Positions 12,901 through 23,825 of a stretch of DNA of 64,000 nucleotides are shown here, piece by piece. How positions within the stretch are numbered: the first letter of the stretch is position 1; every line of letters begins with the position of its first letter. The stretch comes from Haliclystus octoradiatus (taxonomy: Eukaryota; Cnidaria; Staurozoa; Stauromedusae; Haliclystidae). The translations under genes were made by a program, and so were the position numbers. Below the pieces are notes generated by a model that worked only from the letters and a program-made list of their open reading frames with translations, was not told the origin of the DNA and did no database searches. The DNA lies in NCBI GenBank assembly GCA_916610825.1, contig OU744448.1:27240107-27304106 (forward strand), given 5' to 3'.

Positions 12901-14846
12901 CTTCAGGCTTCGGTTCCATCATCATCAATTGTACAATATCAAATGTAAATATAAATATACAATCTTCAAAATAAGATCATTTGCAAATATAAACGGTTTT
13001 TAGAAAGACTTGATGTTGGTTGATAAAATTATAAATGCTGATTATTCTGAAATCTGATCTGATCACCTGAAATTCCGTATTTTGCAAAAAAATAAACACA
13101 CGGTCGTCACAGGAAAAGCGGTGATTCCTATTGGCTCATTGCCGACCCTTTGTTATTCCTGTTGCTGTGATTGGTTCGTCGAATTCTTCTGAGTTCTCCT
13201 GACGCTTTTCACCAAAATGAACTTATCAGTTTCGATAGTGCTGCAGTGTAGTCTGATATTTTGTAGAGAATACTAATAAAATATAATATTTATTACGTAG
13301 AATCGATTTATAAAAGGGTTACCACACGTCTGCAGTCTAACTCTAGTCTATTACTAACTATACTATTAAATATCTAGACTAGACTAGACTAGACTAGAAC
13401 TAGACTATTAAATATCTAGAGGTATGAGTATCAAACAAACAAACAAACAGAACCAGGTTTCATGATTTCATCTGAACCGTGGGAATAAATGTTTTACTTT
13501 TCACAAGAAACTGAGTTTGTTTGTTTGATAATCTGACCCCAGAATTTTTTCTCGATCGAAATGATCTTAAAATAGTTTTGAAGACCAATTCTCAGTGATT
13601 CTGAGGATTTCTTTTGAGGATGATACTGATGTCGGACGAAGATATTGATTTTAAATTTGAGTTATTTAATACTTGAGGGTGTTAAATACATTTCATTTGG
13701 TTGACTTTCACACAGGTAAGATAATATTATGGCCTGTTTAAAACTCTTTCAAGCACAAATCTGAGTTAGACTATCTCTGTTCTATTCTAATATCTTGCTA
13801 TTGTTCATTGGTCTAAATTCCGGTAACCCACGTAACCCAGAGCCATCTATTTAAAAAGATGGCTCTGACGTAACCCACCCACAAGAGTGATGTAATTATT
13901 ATCTTGCAAAATGTATTTGATATGATATGATATATGATACGACTTGGGGCATCTTTTTCACGATCTTGAGCTTCTTATGGTGTAATCTAATCAATAGCAA
14001 TTTTCAAGCAATCTGCGGAATTGTTACACAAGTTATGGATGCATCAATAGACTTAATATTTAGAAATGCTTTTATCATTGCCTATTGCCATATTTGGTCG
14101 TTTGTTACTGAAGTTAATTATTGATTGTTGTCTTCCCACTATATACATATATCGTTAATGAAAATGCTTGAGTCTTATTATATGATATCTGATGGATAGC
14201 ATGATATTTTAATCTAGGGTATCTCTACACAAATGATGACATGATTATTAACTGGTGGAATTTATTGAAATTTGATCTTGATCGATTATGGCAAGGTGAT
14301 AAAATTATTAAAAAAGCTCAAGACGCTATGGTTGACAAACATAATGGATGGAGTTGGTGGTCAACAAAATATGGATTGGTTGCATGCAGAAACGTCTATT
14401 TGGATTTGATAGAACTTTCAAAGAAAGACATTATTCCTGGTAGCAAGATCGCTAAACAAGCATTGAATAAATTTCTTAATTATGGTGGAGGTCGGCCGAT
14501 GTTTGCATATTCATATTCCGACTTATTCTATATCCCATCAAAATATGCTTATGAGGCTGCATATTTATTCAATTTCACATACAAACGTAACTTGTTTCTA
14601 GAACTTTCCGTTCCAGCAGTAATGAGAATGCTTGATGATGAGGCAAACTTCGAACAGATTGATGGATATTACTATCCTGAGCATGGAGTTAATTCTTACG
14701 ATCCTAAATCGTTTTGGACTCATTATAATACTAATTTAACCTTTGTGCATCCATTCAAATTCAATGCAGCAGGCTCGCAATCAATTAATAAAGCAATTTA
14801 TCAATTTTTAGTTGAATTAAGTACAGCGAAACAAAAACTTTTGTGA
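6998..14846 (+). CDS. Gene A: STELLO-like (DUF288-like) type II membrane glycosyltransferase, 3 exons
   Basis: Exons 6998-7202, 11534-11794 and 14218-14846, all joined at phase 1, give 364 residues ending in TGA. Exon 1 codes a short basic cytoplasmic tail and a signal anchor (about residues 19-37), then a stem. Exon 2 starts with a beta-strand-like LIVTFNSPIY and has FCGP. Exon 3 opens with YLYTNDDMIINWW, where N-D-D at about 161-163 resembles a DxD nucleotide-sugar site. It also has SDLFYIPSKY, LFLELSVPAV and FVHPFKF, as expected for DUF288/STELLO-type proteins. The likely role is sugar transfer in the Golgi lumen, with donor and acceptor unknown. The family call is from motif memory, not a search. 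Odd points: the exon 2 donor is the weak GTTGGT, and a solo LTR lies just upstream. Gene C is its paralogue. Confidence 0.75.
7332..7519. mobile_element. MITE with long inverted repeats (AAAGGGTTACCAC ends)
   Basis: The left arm runs from AAAGGGTTACCACATACTTG to the core GTTGGGAGACACGAGTG near 7390-7405. The right arm is its inverted copy, ending GTGGTAACCCTTT. The arms are about 65 bp each around a short centre. No protein is coded, and no clear target duplication is seen. A related fragment starts at 13313, and a related element lies at 10211-10358. It sits in intron 1 of gene A. Confidence 0.7.
7520..8900. other. Intron 1 of gene A, unassigned sequence
   Basis: AT-rich intronic sequence. 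I find no conserved reading frame, RNA gene or recognisable element here. Confidence 0.5.
8905..9235. repeat. Degenerate tandem repeat, irregular period
   Basis: Four imperfect units begin with CCTATGACATCGCA-like sequence (near 8908, 8940, 9020 and 9149). Each is followed by a diverged version of CATAGAC...GGTTTGACTTC. Spacing varies between units. It lies in intron 1 of gene A, and no function is evident. Confidence 0.5.
9593..10195. repeat. Intronic duplication block shared with 16.2, 20.8 and 29.9 kb
   Basis: A tandem pair of about 55-bp units (TTTAATTAACTATTGC...TTTTTACACGGAG) at 9593-9690 leads into a block of about 500 bp. The first part is homologous to 16165-16260, the middle (9750-10115) to 20815-21190, and the last part (10145-10195) to 29895-29940. 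The pieces recur near copies of the glycosyltransferase first exon, so they are probably parts of the ancestral duplicated gene unit. Reading frames through it are not conserved between copies. Confidence 0.65.
10211..10358. mobile_element. MITE with GCACGGGTT inverted ends
   Basis: The left end GCACGGGTTTTTCCATGCT and the right end AGCATGGCAACCCGTGC are inverted copies, and similarity extends about 40 bp inward. Its interior shares the GTTGGGAGACACGAGTGAA core with the MITE at 7332-7519, so the two are relatives. No target duplication is certain. Confidence 0.6.
10365..10470. repeat. Partial GTTCATGAAC-family repeat
   Basis: Contains CAGTTCATGAACATT..., CTAACGTTCATTG and the characteristic right end CTCCTGAATTGTTTTTCGCA. 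It is a diverged partial copy of the repeat family that fills the CCDC170 introns. Confidence 0.6.
11996..13735. repeat. 1.74-kb segment bounded by ~120-bp inverted repeats
   Basis: The arms 11996-12119 and 13611-13735 are inverted copies of one another. Both hold TCTTCGTCCGACATC, CCCTCAAGTATT-like and ATCTTACCT...GTGTGAAA-like segments. The inner 1.5 kb codes nothing I recognise. It could be a non-autonomous DNA transposon with long terminal inverted repeats or an inverted duplication. It fills most of intron 2 of gene A. No target duplication is clear. Confidence 0.55.
13338..13425. repeat. TAGAC-type simple repeat
   Basis: An array of AGACT/TAGAC units between two copies of CTATTAAATATCTAGA. 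It is followed at about 13436 by (AAAC)n. Confidence 0.7.
13838..13867. mobile_element. 30-bp hAT MITE relic (arms only) with 8-bp TSD
   Basis: A palindrome starts CAGAGCCATCT and ends AGATGGCTCTG, flanked on both sides by ACGTAACC (13830-13837 and 13868-13875). The arms match the terminal repeats of the full 280-bp element at 25784-26063. An 8-bp duplication is the hAT hallmark. Everything between the arms except a few A/T bases has been lost. Confidence 0.75.
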
Positions 14847-15235
14847 TTGAGAAAGAATCGATCGAGATCAATATGATCACTTCAAGTAGTAGTTATTGAT
14901 AATGACGTCCAAAATTTCATTCACCATTGTTTTAGTCTGCTGAGCCATAGAGGTATACGATAAAATGACAGCTTAATTAAACCGTACTTATACCTCTATA
15001 GTCTGAACCATCTTGGTCTGAACGACTAAATTTGTTCTCAATAAAACAGTTTTGTATGTACGCATGCTATAGACTTGCCCTCACAAGTGCATCTATTTTG
15101 ACTTTTTTGGACTCGGAATCTGATTATTATGTGACTCTGTACTACTCTGATCCATCTTTGTTGTTTGTTACTTGTTATACATATTGATCAGTTTGGATTG
15201 GTTATCTGTCTTACTTATTTTAATATTTTCTTCCA
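14847..15235. other. 3' flank of gene A, no gene seen
   Basis: Downstream of the gene A stop codon. An ATAAAA run near 15040 might serve as a poly(A) signal, but this is weak. The inverted words ATAGAGGTATACG (14948) and TACCTCTATAG (14990) suggest a small hairpin. Nothing else is recognised. Confidence 0.4.
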
Positions 15236-15263
15236 GTCGGATTGTTGCCCTAGATGTTTTCAT

Positions 15264-15780
15264 CAGCCAATGAGTGTACTGCCATCATTGTAAGTGAATT
15301 TTCATGTGCCTTCATTGATACGTGGTTTAAATTGTAGCATGCTATGCCCTCAGAGATGTTTTTAAGTAGCATGTGAACAGTGCTGTCGAGAACGGGTCCC
15401 TCCAGGGTGAATACCGAACACCCCTTTAAATCAATAATAAGAATGTGCAGTCGAGCAACGAGAGAGATTTCAAAACCATCTGTACTCTCTCGATCGGCTC
15501 TCACAGTAACTGTCTGAATGTTACATATTTCATGAATAATGGTAGTAATACACTATTTGCACAACTTATCGTTCAATATGACAACTGGTAGAATCGTCGA
15601 ACGTGATTACAATTAAATTGAAGAAATACATTAGACAAACAATAGATAAACAATCAACTACAAAATCTACTCTTTTATTAATTCTCGAGGGAGTAATTCG
15701 GCATCTCATGAAAAAGCTCTACATTCTTTGCTAAGGATATGGTATTTAGTTGACTGTCGTGGTCATATTAATGCCACCAA
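15264..15780. repeat. Upstream duplication block, copy 2
   Basis: Nearly identical to 5797-6211 plus 6868-6997, but without the solo LTR (empty site at about 15650). It runs straight into the first-exon copy at 15781, so it is the presumed promoter region of that exon. Confidence 0.85.
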
Positions 15781-15985
15781 ATGGCTAAAAATATTACTTT
15801 GCTCATTCCTCGAGGCAATGATTTCAAGATGTCTCTTTTGAAATATTTTGTTATAGCTACTTTTGGATTATGTATTATTTATGTGGTGTATGATGTTAAT
15901 AATGTTTCAACGAGATTAAAGGAGAATATCAGTGGCCCTTACATATTATCATCAAGTAACAATCCCAAACTAAAACCACTTACAG
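15781..15985 (+). CDS. Duplicate first exon (signal anchor) of the glycosyltransferase family, intact
   Basis: 205 bp coding 68 residues plus one base. It differs from gene A exon 1 at about five residues and keeps the ATG, the hydrophobic anchor (about residues 19-37) and the phase-1 donor ACAG|GTATG. No matching exons 2 and 3 were found before the next copies. It may be an orphan from partial duplication, or an alternative first exon that splices to 37418 and 38349. The similarity continues a short way into the intron, and at 16016-16090 it matches 24513-24590. Confidence 0.7.
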
Positions 15986-16446
15986 GTATGTTGAAGACGT
16001 TGATGAGTTGCCAGCTATGAGCTTATAGGAAATGGCGGCGGCATTTTCCATAGGAACATACCCGGTAGACGGAAAAAGCAAAATTATGCCTCGAAAACAA
16101 CTTCAAAGCATTACTGAATCTACTATAAGCGTAATATGCATGTATGATCACATTTATATTTTATTTAATACTATTGAAATGCGGTTTTAACACGGATGAG
16201 TTATAAAAACTAATTAAACGGATTACACTATAGTTGGACATTTTGCTCATCATAATCATTTTTTGGCGCGGTTTCGTGAGAGGCGGGCGTATTGTTTTCC
16301 CCTCGTGTATTAGAAAAGTTTTTAAGTTATTATTGCTTTTACAAGTAATTATGCTTACAGATAACTCAATGTATTTATGATTAGCCATTAATCTATTGGA
16401 TTTTAGTGGATGTTTTTCTTGATATTTACTCGAAACTCATATTATT

Positions 16447-16788
16447 ATGTCGTCCTGCGAAGCTACTTGCAAAACTCTGTGGAAAAAAATTAAAGTCAAC
16501 GCAGGTAGAAATCTTAATCAAAACGTTTTATTATGCTGTGAACGTTATATATCTGGTAAAAATGTCAAATGGCCAGTTAGGTCAGATATGATCGAATTCA
16601 TTATTATGCTAACTAAGACAGTTCTACAAGAAACGCCTGGAATGGAATCAAATCATTGTGAAAATCAAAGCGATTTAGCTATTCAAGATGATGAGACGAC
16701 GGTCGATCAATCTCACGCCGCAATTTCAAATTCATACATTCAGCCTATGAATACATCAATAGACAAATTCGGCTACGAAATCACGTGA
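16447..16788 (+). CDS. Hypothetical 113-residue reading frame
   Basis: An ATG-initiated open frame with no recognised domain. The N-terminal half is rich in Cys and Lys (SSCEATCKTLWKKIK) and predicted helical; the C-terminal half is acidic and polar. It has no close neighbour that explains it. It could be an unrecognised exon, a remnant of a mobile-element ORF, or chance. I do not assign a function. Confidence 0.25.
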   Translation: MSSCEATCKTLWKKIKVNAGRNLNQNVLLCCERYISGKNVKWPVRSDMIEFIIMLTKTVLQETPGMESNHCENQSDLAIQDDETTVDQSHAAISNSYIQPMNTSIDKFGYEIT

Positions 16789-16799
16789 CTTGAAATGGG

Positions 16800-18050
16800 T
16801 ATTTACATTACGTGACTTGAGTAAAATATCAATCGAAGTACCGCAAAACAGAGCAATATGTAGTTTTATATCAACCAATTTATTTATCAAAATGAGTTTG
16901 AATCTTACAATTTGTCAGTCTAAAGATAAATTTAAATGTTGAATTTTACGTTGAACTTGTTTTCATTGTTATGAGGAAAATGAATCTGCATGTAAATCAG
17001 TGACAAAAATTGCAAACAGTAAACTTCTATTGATTTCTTATTAAATTACAATACCATTAGGATTTTGATTCAATTTTTGAAAAGTTTTGAAATATAATTA
17101 ATATGCAATACATTGGAGATAAATAACACTATTTCAATGTTAGTCATAAACGTTTTGATTTCAATCGAGTTATCTGATTTCTTCTCGACAAAATTTGATT
17201 TATTCTACTTCTATATAGACTTTCATCAGAGTTGTGACACTGTTCACGTTCAACGCGGCAGACAGAAAATCCACTTTGTGAAGTATATATAGCCATATAA
17301 TAACTTCATCATCTGTAGTAAGACTAAAACACATGAGCCAAACTAGCAAGAGAACTTCGCATTTCTGAATATGGCCAGATGGTTTGCAATTCTAAACTTC
17401 TTGATACGAAGAATGTGTTGGACGGCTCAGCTGCTCATCACACGGCACATGCTATTACAGAAAACATCATAGATATATTTTGCATTAACTGTCATGAAAT
17501 TTACTATTTTTCTGCTAGTATAATACTTCTTCCATAATCAAAAGTCATGTTTGATCGCCATAGTCTTCATAGAATGAAAACAAGCTAGAAAACAGCGCCA
17601 AAATGTAAGGTTCAATGGAAATTTCTGTTGGCTTTATAACAGCTTTGAACTACCTTTTTCCTTCGCTGTCATCATTGAAAAAGAGTAAAGAATGTGATTC
17701 TTCACTTTCAGTGCATTAATCCAGTATTTATACATAGTAATATTCCCAAAAAGTAATGTGTCAACCGGAAAATTTGACTAATCTGGCAGCGAAAACGTTT
17801 TGTCTTCTACTCCTTGTAACTTTTCTTGCAGGGGCACAAATAATTAAGACATGAATCACGCCACCAAAAATTTTGAGTAAACAACTAGGCACAGAAGTAA
17901 CTTTTTATATCTATAAGTCAAATTAATCTTCCAATAATACGAATTTACAAGCTTTATGAAACTGCAGAAAAGTACGTGCGACCGCATTCAACCATTCATT
18001 CGTTCGACTGTAAACACCAATTTTAGATCACGTGACATACATTCGATTCT
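16800..18050. other. Unassigned spacer
   Basis: AT-rich, with no reading frame, RNA gene or repeat arm I can support. The 5' end of the LINE that follows may lie in its last few hundred bases. Confidence 0.4.
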
Positions 18051-18059
18051 TAGCCGAAT

Positions 18060-20785
18060 TTGTCTATTATTCAAGTTACAAATGACGTGATAAACGACGC
18101 CCCTGTTCCATCCAAAAGTTTGCTCACGGCATCTAAAAAGGATCATTTTCGTGGGGGATGTAAGTTTACCAAAGAGGCCTGCCCAAAACTTCATCTATTT
18201 ATATGTCGCTCCTCGTACCAAACAAGATCTTGCTATGATGCAGACTGCCAATCATTGCATTTGAAAGGAACGTTGCGTATCGATCGTCAAAGGAGACCGG
18301 AATATTCAGGAAATGTGAATGTGTCAACGGCACAGTCTTACAGAACAATCCCACATGAAAATAATCTGACACCAACTGAAATCACAACTCAACAGCAAAT
18401 TTTTTTGTACTCGGTGAGACCGCCTCCTGTACCTCCGGGGTCGGATTTTTGCCTTGCACGAATGGAAGCACAGATAAATCAACTGGGCAAAATAATAATC
18501 TTTCTCAGTCAACAACATCACACACAACCATATCATCATCAAACCCCAGTATTGCCGTCCCCTATTTAAGGATATAATATTTCAATGCTCAATTATGAAT
18601 AAACTAGATATTCTCCAATCTATCCTTCTATCTAATGAATATGATGTCATTGCTGTATCAGAAACTTGGCTTAATTCTACTACTCCAGATCAACTACTTA
18701 CTCAACATTCTGGCTATGACGTCATGCGTAAGGATCGACCATCTTTATCTCATGGTGGAGGTGTTGCAATCTTTATAAAATCTACACTAAAAGTAGCTAT
18801 TATTGATCTTCCTTCTTCATTCGTACAGCTTGAATGCATAGTCATTGACATTTTGATAAAACAATTCCCTTACAGACTTTCCTGTGTTTATAATCCCCCC
18901 TGTGCTGCAATTGATGATCATCATACAGAGCTGCTATGCTCCTTCTTAAACTACTGCAATAATTCATCGCAATTCCCATATATAATTATTGGACATTTCA
19001 ATTTTCCGAACATTGATTGGTCAATGACCCCAACATGTATAGCTCCTACTACAGCATCATGCAAAAAATTTGTCAACTGTGTACTCAAAAATGGCTTTAA
19101 GCAAATCATTTCCCAACCAACAAGAAGCAACAATATTCTTGATTTATTACTAGTTGATACGCCTTCTAGAATTTTAGGCACTGAAATCACACCTCCTTTT
19201 ACAGACACTTGCGATCACAAATCAATTACTTTCCGTGTTCATACACCATCCGACTCTACACCTTCTGAAAGTGGACACAAACGTATTTATTACAACTACC
19301 GGAAAGCTGACTATATGATGGTATGAAATCTTTTCTTTCCACTGTTAATTGGTTTACGTTATTTTCAGAGCTTGGTTATAATGTTGAAGGTGTTTGGAAA
19401 AGCATTACCGATATACTTGACGATTGCGTAGATAAATTTGTGCCCATGTTTAAATCATCGGGCCCCAATCGGCCACGATACCCTAAAGAGCTCCGAAAAA
19501 TCGCCCGGTCAAAAAACAAGGAATACAGAAGATCTAAATCATCACCTGAAAGTAAATTGCGATATCAAGACTTATGCTGCCAGTATCAAGATGCTGTTAA
19601 AAGTTTTAACAATATTCGCGAGCAATCACTAATTAAGAATGGCTCTCTCAATGATTTCTATAAGTTTGTAAATAACAAACTTCATTCAAAACAAAGTATT
19701 CCTGCCTTTCAAGATGACAATGGTTCCTTAACCATCGAAGATATAGATAAAGCTAACACTTTCAATCAACATTTTTCATCTGTGTTTACGGAAGATAATG
19801 GTATTGTCCCTGATAGTTGCAAAAAGGTTCCTGATTCCGTTTCCCTGGATTTTATCGAATTTTCTTATGTTAAGGTGGTAAATGCAATACAACGTTAACC
19901 TTCAAAGACGTCTACATCTCCAGACTTATTCCCTTCCTTATTGTTGAAATTCATATCTACTGAAATTGCTTTTCCTCTGTTCTTACTTTACGACTTGTCT
20001 ATGAGAACTGGAGATATTCCAGCTATATGGAAAACTGCCATTATTAGTCCAATCTTCAAAAAAGGCAAAGCTTCTTGTAAAAAAAATTACAGACCTATTT
20101 CACTCACCAGTATTATTTGCAAAGTCATGGAAAGAATTAGATGGAGCCCGATGGAGCACCTCCATGGAGCCCGTTCAGAATACGGGATATTAATCTGTTC
20201 GAGAAAGTGCAACGTAGGTTCACAAAAAAAGTGTGCGCACTGGTAGGTATCAAAACCACTGATTAAAAAGAACATTTAAACTGCCTCAATCTAGAGTCAC
20301 TAGAAGTCCGGAGGATAAAATTCGATCTGTATTTATTATATAAAATTTTAAATGATCTAGTAGACCTACCAGAAGACGAACTATTCACCTTTGATAGCAA
20401 CACATACAATACACGCAGTCATTCATCAAAACTAAGAACAATAAGTCATGCCAACGACTTTGTAAATAACTATTTCTGTAATCGCGTTGTCCCGTGGTGG
20501 AATGATCTTCCAATTAAAGTTGTCTCTTCCAAATCACTTTCAATTTTCAAGAGCAAATTATCAAAAATAGATTTGTCAAAATTTTGTAGATGTACATCAT
20601 AGTATATTATTTAGCTTATTTCTCAAACCTCTGTCTCTACATAACGTATACATTTATATATACATATATATGTATGTATTATAGGCTGTACATAAGCGGT
20701 AGAATTAATATTTAATGTTTTATCCTGTATCTGCCTGACATGGCAATGTTATTGTTATGCAAATATATTATCTATCTATCTATAA
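18060..20785 (+). mobile_element. LINE (CR1/L2/Jockey group) with CCCH-finger ORF1 and deleted RT
   Basis: ORF1 (about 18060-18569) lacks an ATG in view. It has a CCCH finger of form C-x8-C-x4-C-x3-H (CRSSYQTRSCYDADCQSLH), preceded by a degenerate one, and a short helix near its end. ORF2 starts near 18598 with an APE endonuclease (AVSETWLNS, NFPNIDW, SDHK-like DHKS). It shifts frame near 19320, continues through the linker (19323-19898) and enters RT (IISPIFKKGKASCKKNYRPISL, about 20030-20100). About 20150 marks a large internal deletion that removes the catalytic RT core. The copy resumes with the thumb-like KVQRRFTKK region and the C-terminal tail to about 20602. The 3' end is a (TATC)n tail at about 20766-20785. 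It is inactive. Confidence 0.85.
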
Positions 20786-20814
20786 GAGAAGAGATAATAT
20801 GCTTCATGGAAGTG

Positions 20815-21190
20815 AATTTATTCATTATCGTCAGCATCATCATCATCATCATTAAATTGCATCAAAACTCTTTCCAAAGAATTAATTAGGCTATACATTA
20901 CAACATATATATACGAGAAAGAAATAAAACGGTATTTTCAGTTCGTCTGCTTGTCAATACGTACGCAATTTGAAGTTCCATCCATTTTTGCATTGCTTGT
21001 ATCTGCGATGATTCTGGAGCTTTAGAGTATAGCGGAAATTTCAGGAAAAGATACAACTTTAGAGTATAGGGAAATGATTAGGGAAGAGCAATTTGACTGT
21101 TTCGTTTATACAATTTGTCTGCTGGAGAAATGCCATCTGTGTGCGTGTATGGTTTAATGCTAGCAGTGCTAAATAAAGAACTTCATGACT
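20815..21190. repeat. Duplication block homologous to 9750-10115
   Basis: Shares CATCATCATC...ATTAA, GCATCAAAACT, TTCCAAAG, ATATATACGAGAAAGA, GCTTGTCAATACGTA and CTAGCA...AATAAAGA with 9750-10115, in the same order. It is a degraded copy of the intronic part of the tandem unit. Confidence 0.65.
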
Positions 21191-22690
21191 GTTGGATCTT
21201 GAGGAAAATGTGTGTTTGATGACAATGATGAGTCATGATCAAAACAACAGGCTCTGGAAAAAGAAGAAAAAGCATGGAGTGCCAAAATGACTGAAGATTT
21301 TCTTTAATGCATGGATAGCAACAGCTGCTTCAGCTGGTTTCGATGAATGGGCAACTTTGACAAATCTGAATGTCTAGCCAACCACAAGCAAAAAGCATGA
21401 TTGCTCGAAGAGAGTTAATGTGAGTTGGAGACAATAGAGACTGAAAAACCAAAATATGCTGACGGGGTTTTGCTCTCGGGGGTGTACACTCCACCCTCCG
21501 CTGGCGACCGTCCTGCGTTTGAACAAATCGTGCAAAGCATGCTTAGATGGGTGGGGCCTCGCCTCCTTATTGTCCGATTTCAATTTCGAGACTCATGTAT
21601 ATTTTAAAACTAATCCATCCCTGTAGTAGCCTATTCGGAAGTTAGAAATGATGGTTTTAAGTTCCAAAATCAGATTTTCGAAAAATTGCTTTTGCCATTG
21701 AATAGGCTGTTTTTATTCGTGGCATCAATAGGAGGGTGACGCTTCGTCACGACTAACGGCAGCGTCACCGTCAATAAATAAATGTTTACAAAGTTACTAC
21801 ATAGAATTTCTAGAATAGGGGATTGAGAGGGCATTGTTCTGCTGATAATCAAGTAGGAGAGAAACACATTTTTCGTAATCATGCAACCATGATATTTGCT
21901 GGTGTATATTTTTTATTTGGATTGAAAAAGCTTTGGTAGGAGAAATGTGCCGAGAAGTCTTACTGCAGCAGATAAGATATACGACACAGTTGATATGTAA
22001 GATAGACTCTTTATTATAATAATGATATGGCCGTGCCTGCTTACGTTACAGGGAGAGGTGCTAAGGGTCACTGTGCCCGTTAGTCAGAGCTCTTTGATAC
22101 CGCAGACACGACCGTCTAGTAAGAAAGTAAGAAGTGAACGGGGACGTTTACATGATAAAACAGCACTATAGATACACAAACATAGGATTTTACTAATTAT
22201 GATATTGACGTTGTTAGGAAACAAAAACTGATTAGACACTTAAATTACTATTACAATTTTCATTTTCACACACATACCATTGCTGTTTCTGTTGACGTTA
22301 CATTATTAAATATCTAAAAAGTTTGAAGTTTGAAACTTTTTACTAAAGAAAATGGAATTTAGATTATATGAGTCTACGTAGATGATGGCGTGATAGATAT
22401 ATAAACCGATCCATTGAATTTAACCTACTTAGTCATCACACGCGAGACTGGACGCGAAACAATAAAGCCATATCTCATGCAACATTGTAGTTTCTCTTGT
22501 TACTTGTTATTTATAGCATATAGTACATGCTGATGCTGTCACCGGTTGTAATCAAGCAAGGGCAGGTATATAATGTCAACGTCAGTTACATTTTATGCTT
22601 TCTGCGTACAACAAGTGTCTTGGTACGTCATTGTTAACTTCACTAAAGTGGTCACTTATTAGTATAAAATAAAAAAAGCCGTTATAGCAA
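21191..22690. other. Unassigned spacer
   Basis: No supportable gene. GC is higher around 21460-21560 and 22035-22140, without a recognised product. Short open frames on both strands near 21374-21607 overlap each other and have no domain. Confidence 0.4.
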
Positions 22691-22698
22691 ACTATCTC

Positions 22699-22855
22699 AT
22701 GTCGCAAGCTAATGCTTTCAACATTTCTCTTTTGAAATATGTTGGTATAGCTACTATTGGTTTATGGATTACGTATTTGGTGCATGATGTTGAGGTTTCC
22801 ACTGTCCCTAACAGAATATCACCAAGAGTCAATCCAAAACTAAAACGACCTGCAG
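22699..22855 (+). CDS. Diverged duplicate first exon (signal anchor), open
   Basis: An ATG, 52 codons and one extra base, then the donor GCAG|GTAAT in phase 1, exactly as in the other copies. The peptide starts MSQANAFNISLLKYVGIATI and keeps the anchor, the YLVHDV motif and the NPKLK stem. It lacks some 16 residues compared with 6998-7202, through in-frame changes. Despite many base differences it has no stop and no frame change. It is too short to stand out as an open frame on its own. No own catalytic exons were found. Confidence 0.6.
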
Positions 22856-22859
22856 GTAA

Positions 22860-23820
22860 TACAAAATAATAAATAAAACTATTAACCTACCAAAGGATTA
22901 ATTAATTTCATATGATAACAATAAATATAACATGCATTGACATTCCCAGAAACTTAAATCTAATACAATATAGCATGTAAATTCATCCTTTTATTCGTTC
23001 ACCAATCGGGTCATTCCCATATAGAACTCTTTACCCAAGGAAGTAGTTAGCACAACCTCATTTTCTGTTTTCAAATTTAGATTAAGTCGCGAATCATTTT
23101 TTCATTAGCACAATTCGTGTAAGTACAATGAGTGTAATTAACATTTTTCCTTTATTTGCCTGTCACATTCAAATTCGACAAAACATATTATTCTTTCAGT
23201 TTTTAGATTGAACACATACGGATCGGATTGACCATTTTGATTAATGCTTTTGCAAATCATCGCTTATCTAAAATTTGTTACGAAATTTCATTATACGCAA
23301 ACAATATAACCATATGTCAGCAGTCGAGCAATTCGACTTTTGCATCGCTTGTGTGATACACTGTGTACATGTAGATGTACATATGTCACATATCAGCAGC
23401 ACTAAACCCCCAGACTAAACCATGTTTGATCTATCATATGCTCAGAACATTTTGTATTGTATAGGCAGTTCATCGTCAAGCGTCAAGTTTTTATCCGCGG
23501 TGACGGTATGTATAATTGGCGTTAGATTCCCATCCTATGATGTATAATCATTTTTGCATAATTATATATAAGAAGTCAACCACAGGAATCTTTAATTAAA
23601 CACAATCTCAGTTATTCATTTGGCATTATTTAAGGTTTCAATGGACTATGATCTTGAATAATTGTGATAAAAGATATCCCACTGTTTGAGATTTGAGACT
23701 TTATTTCAATTGAATTGAATTGATCTGACAAAGGTTATCAGTTGTATTGTACAGACAAAAATCAAAGTCATGCTATGACATATTGTCCAGAAATTGTAGA
23801 TTTCAAAACTACAGTATCTG
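22860..23820. other. Unassigned spacer
   Basis: AT-rich. I see no gene, RNA or repeat arm that I can support. Confidence 0.4.
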
Positions 23821-23825
23821 TATCT

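Noticed and set aside
13375-13405. CRISPR-like array
   Set aside because: Direct TAGAC repeats without spacers in a eukaryotic intron; a simple microsatellite.
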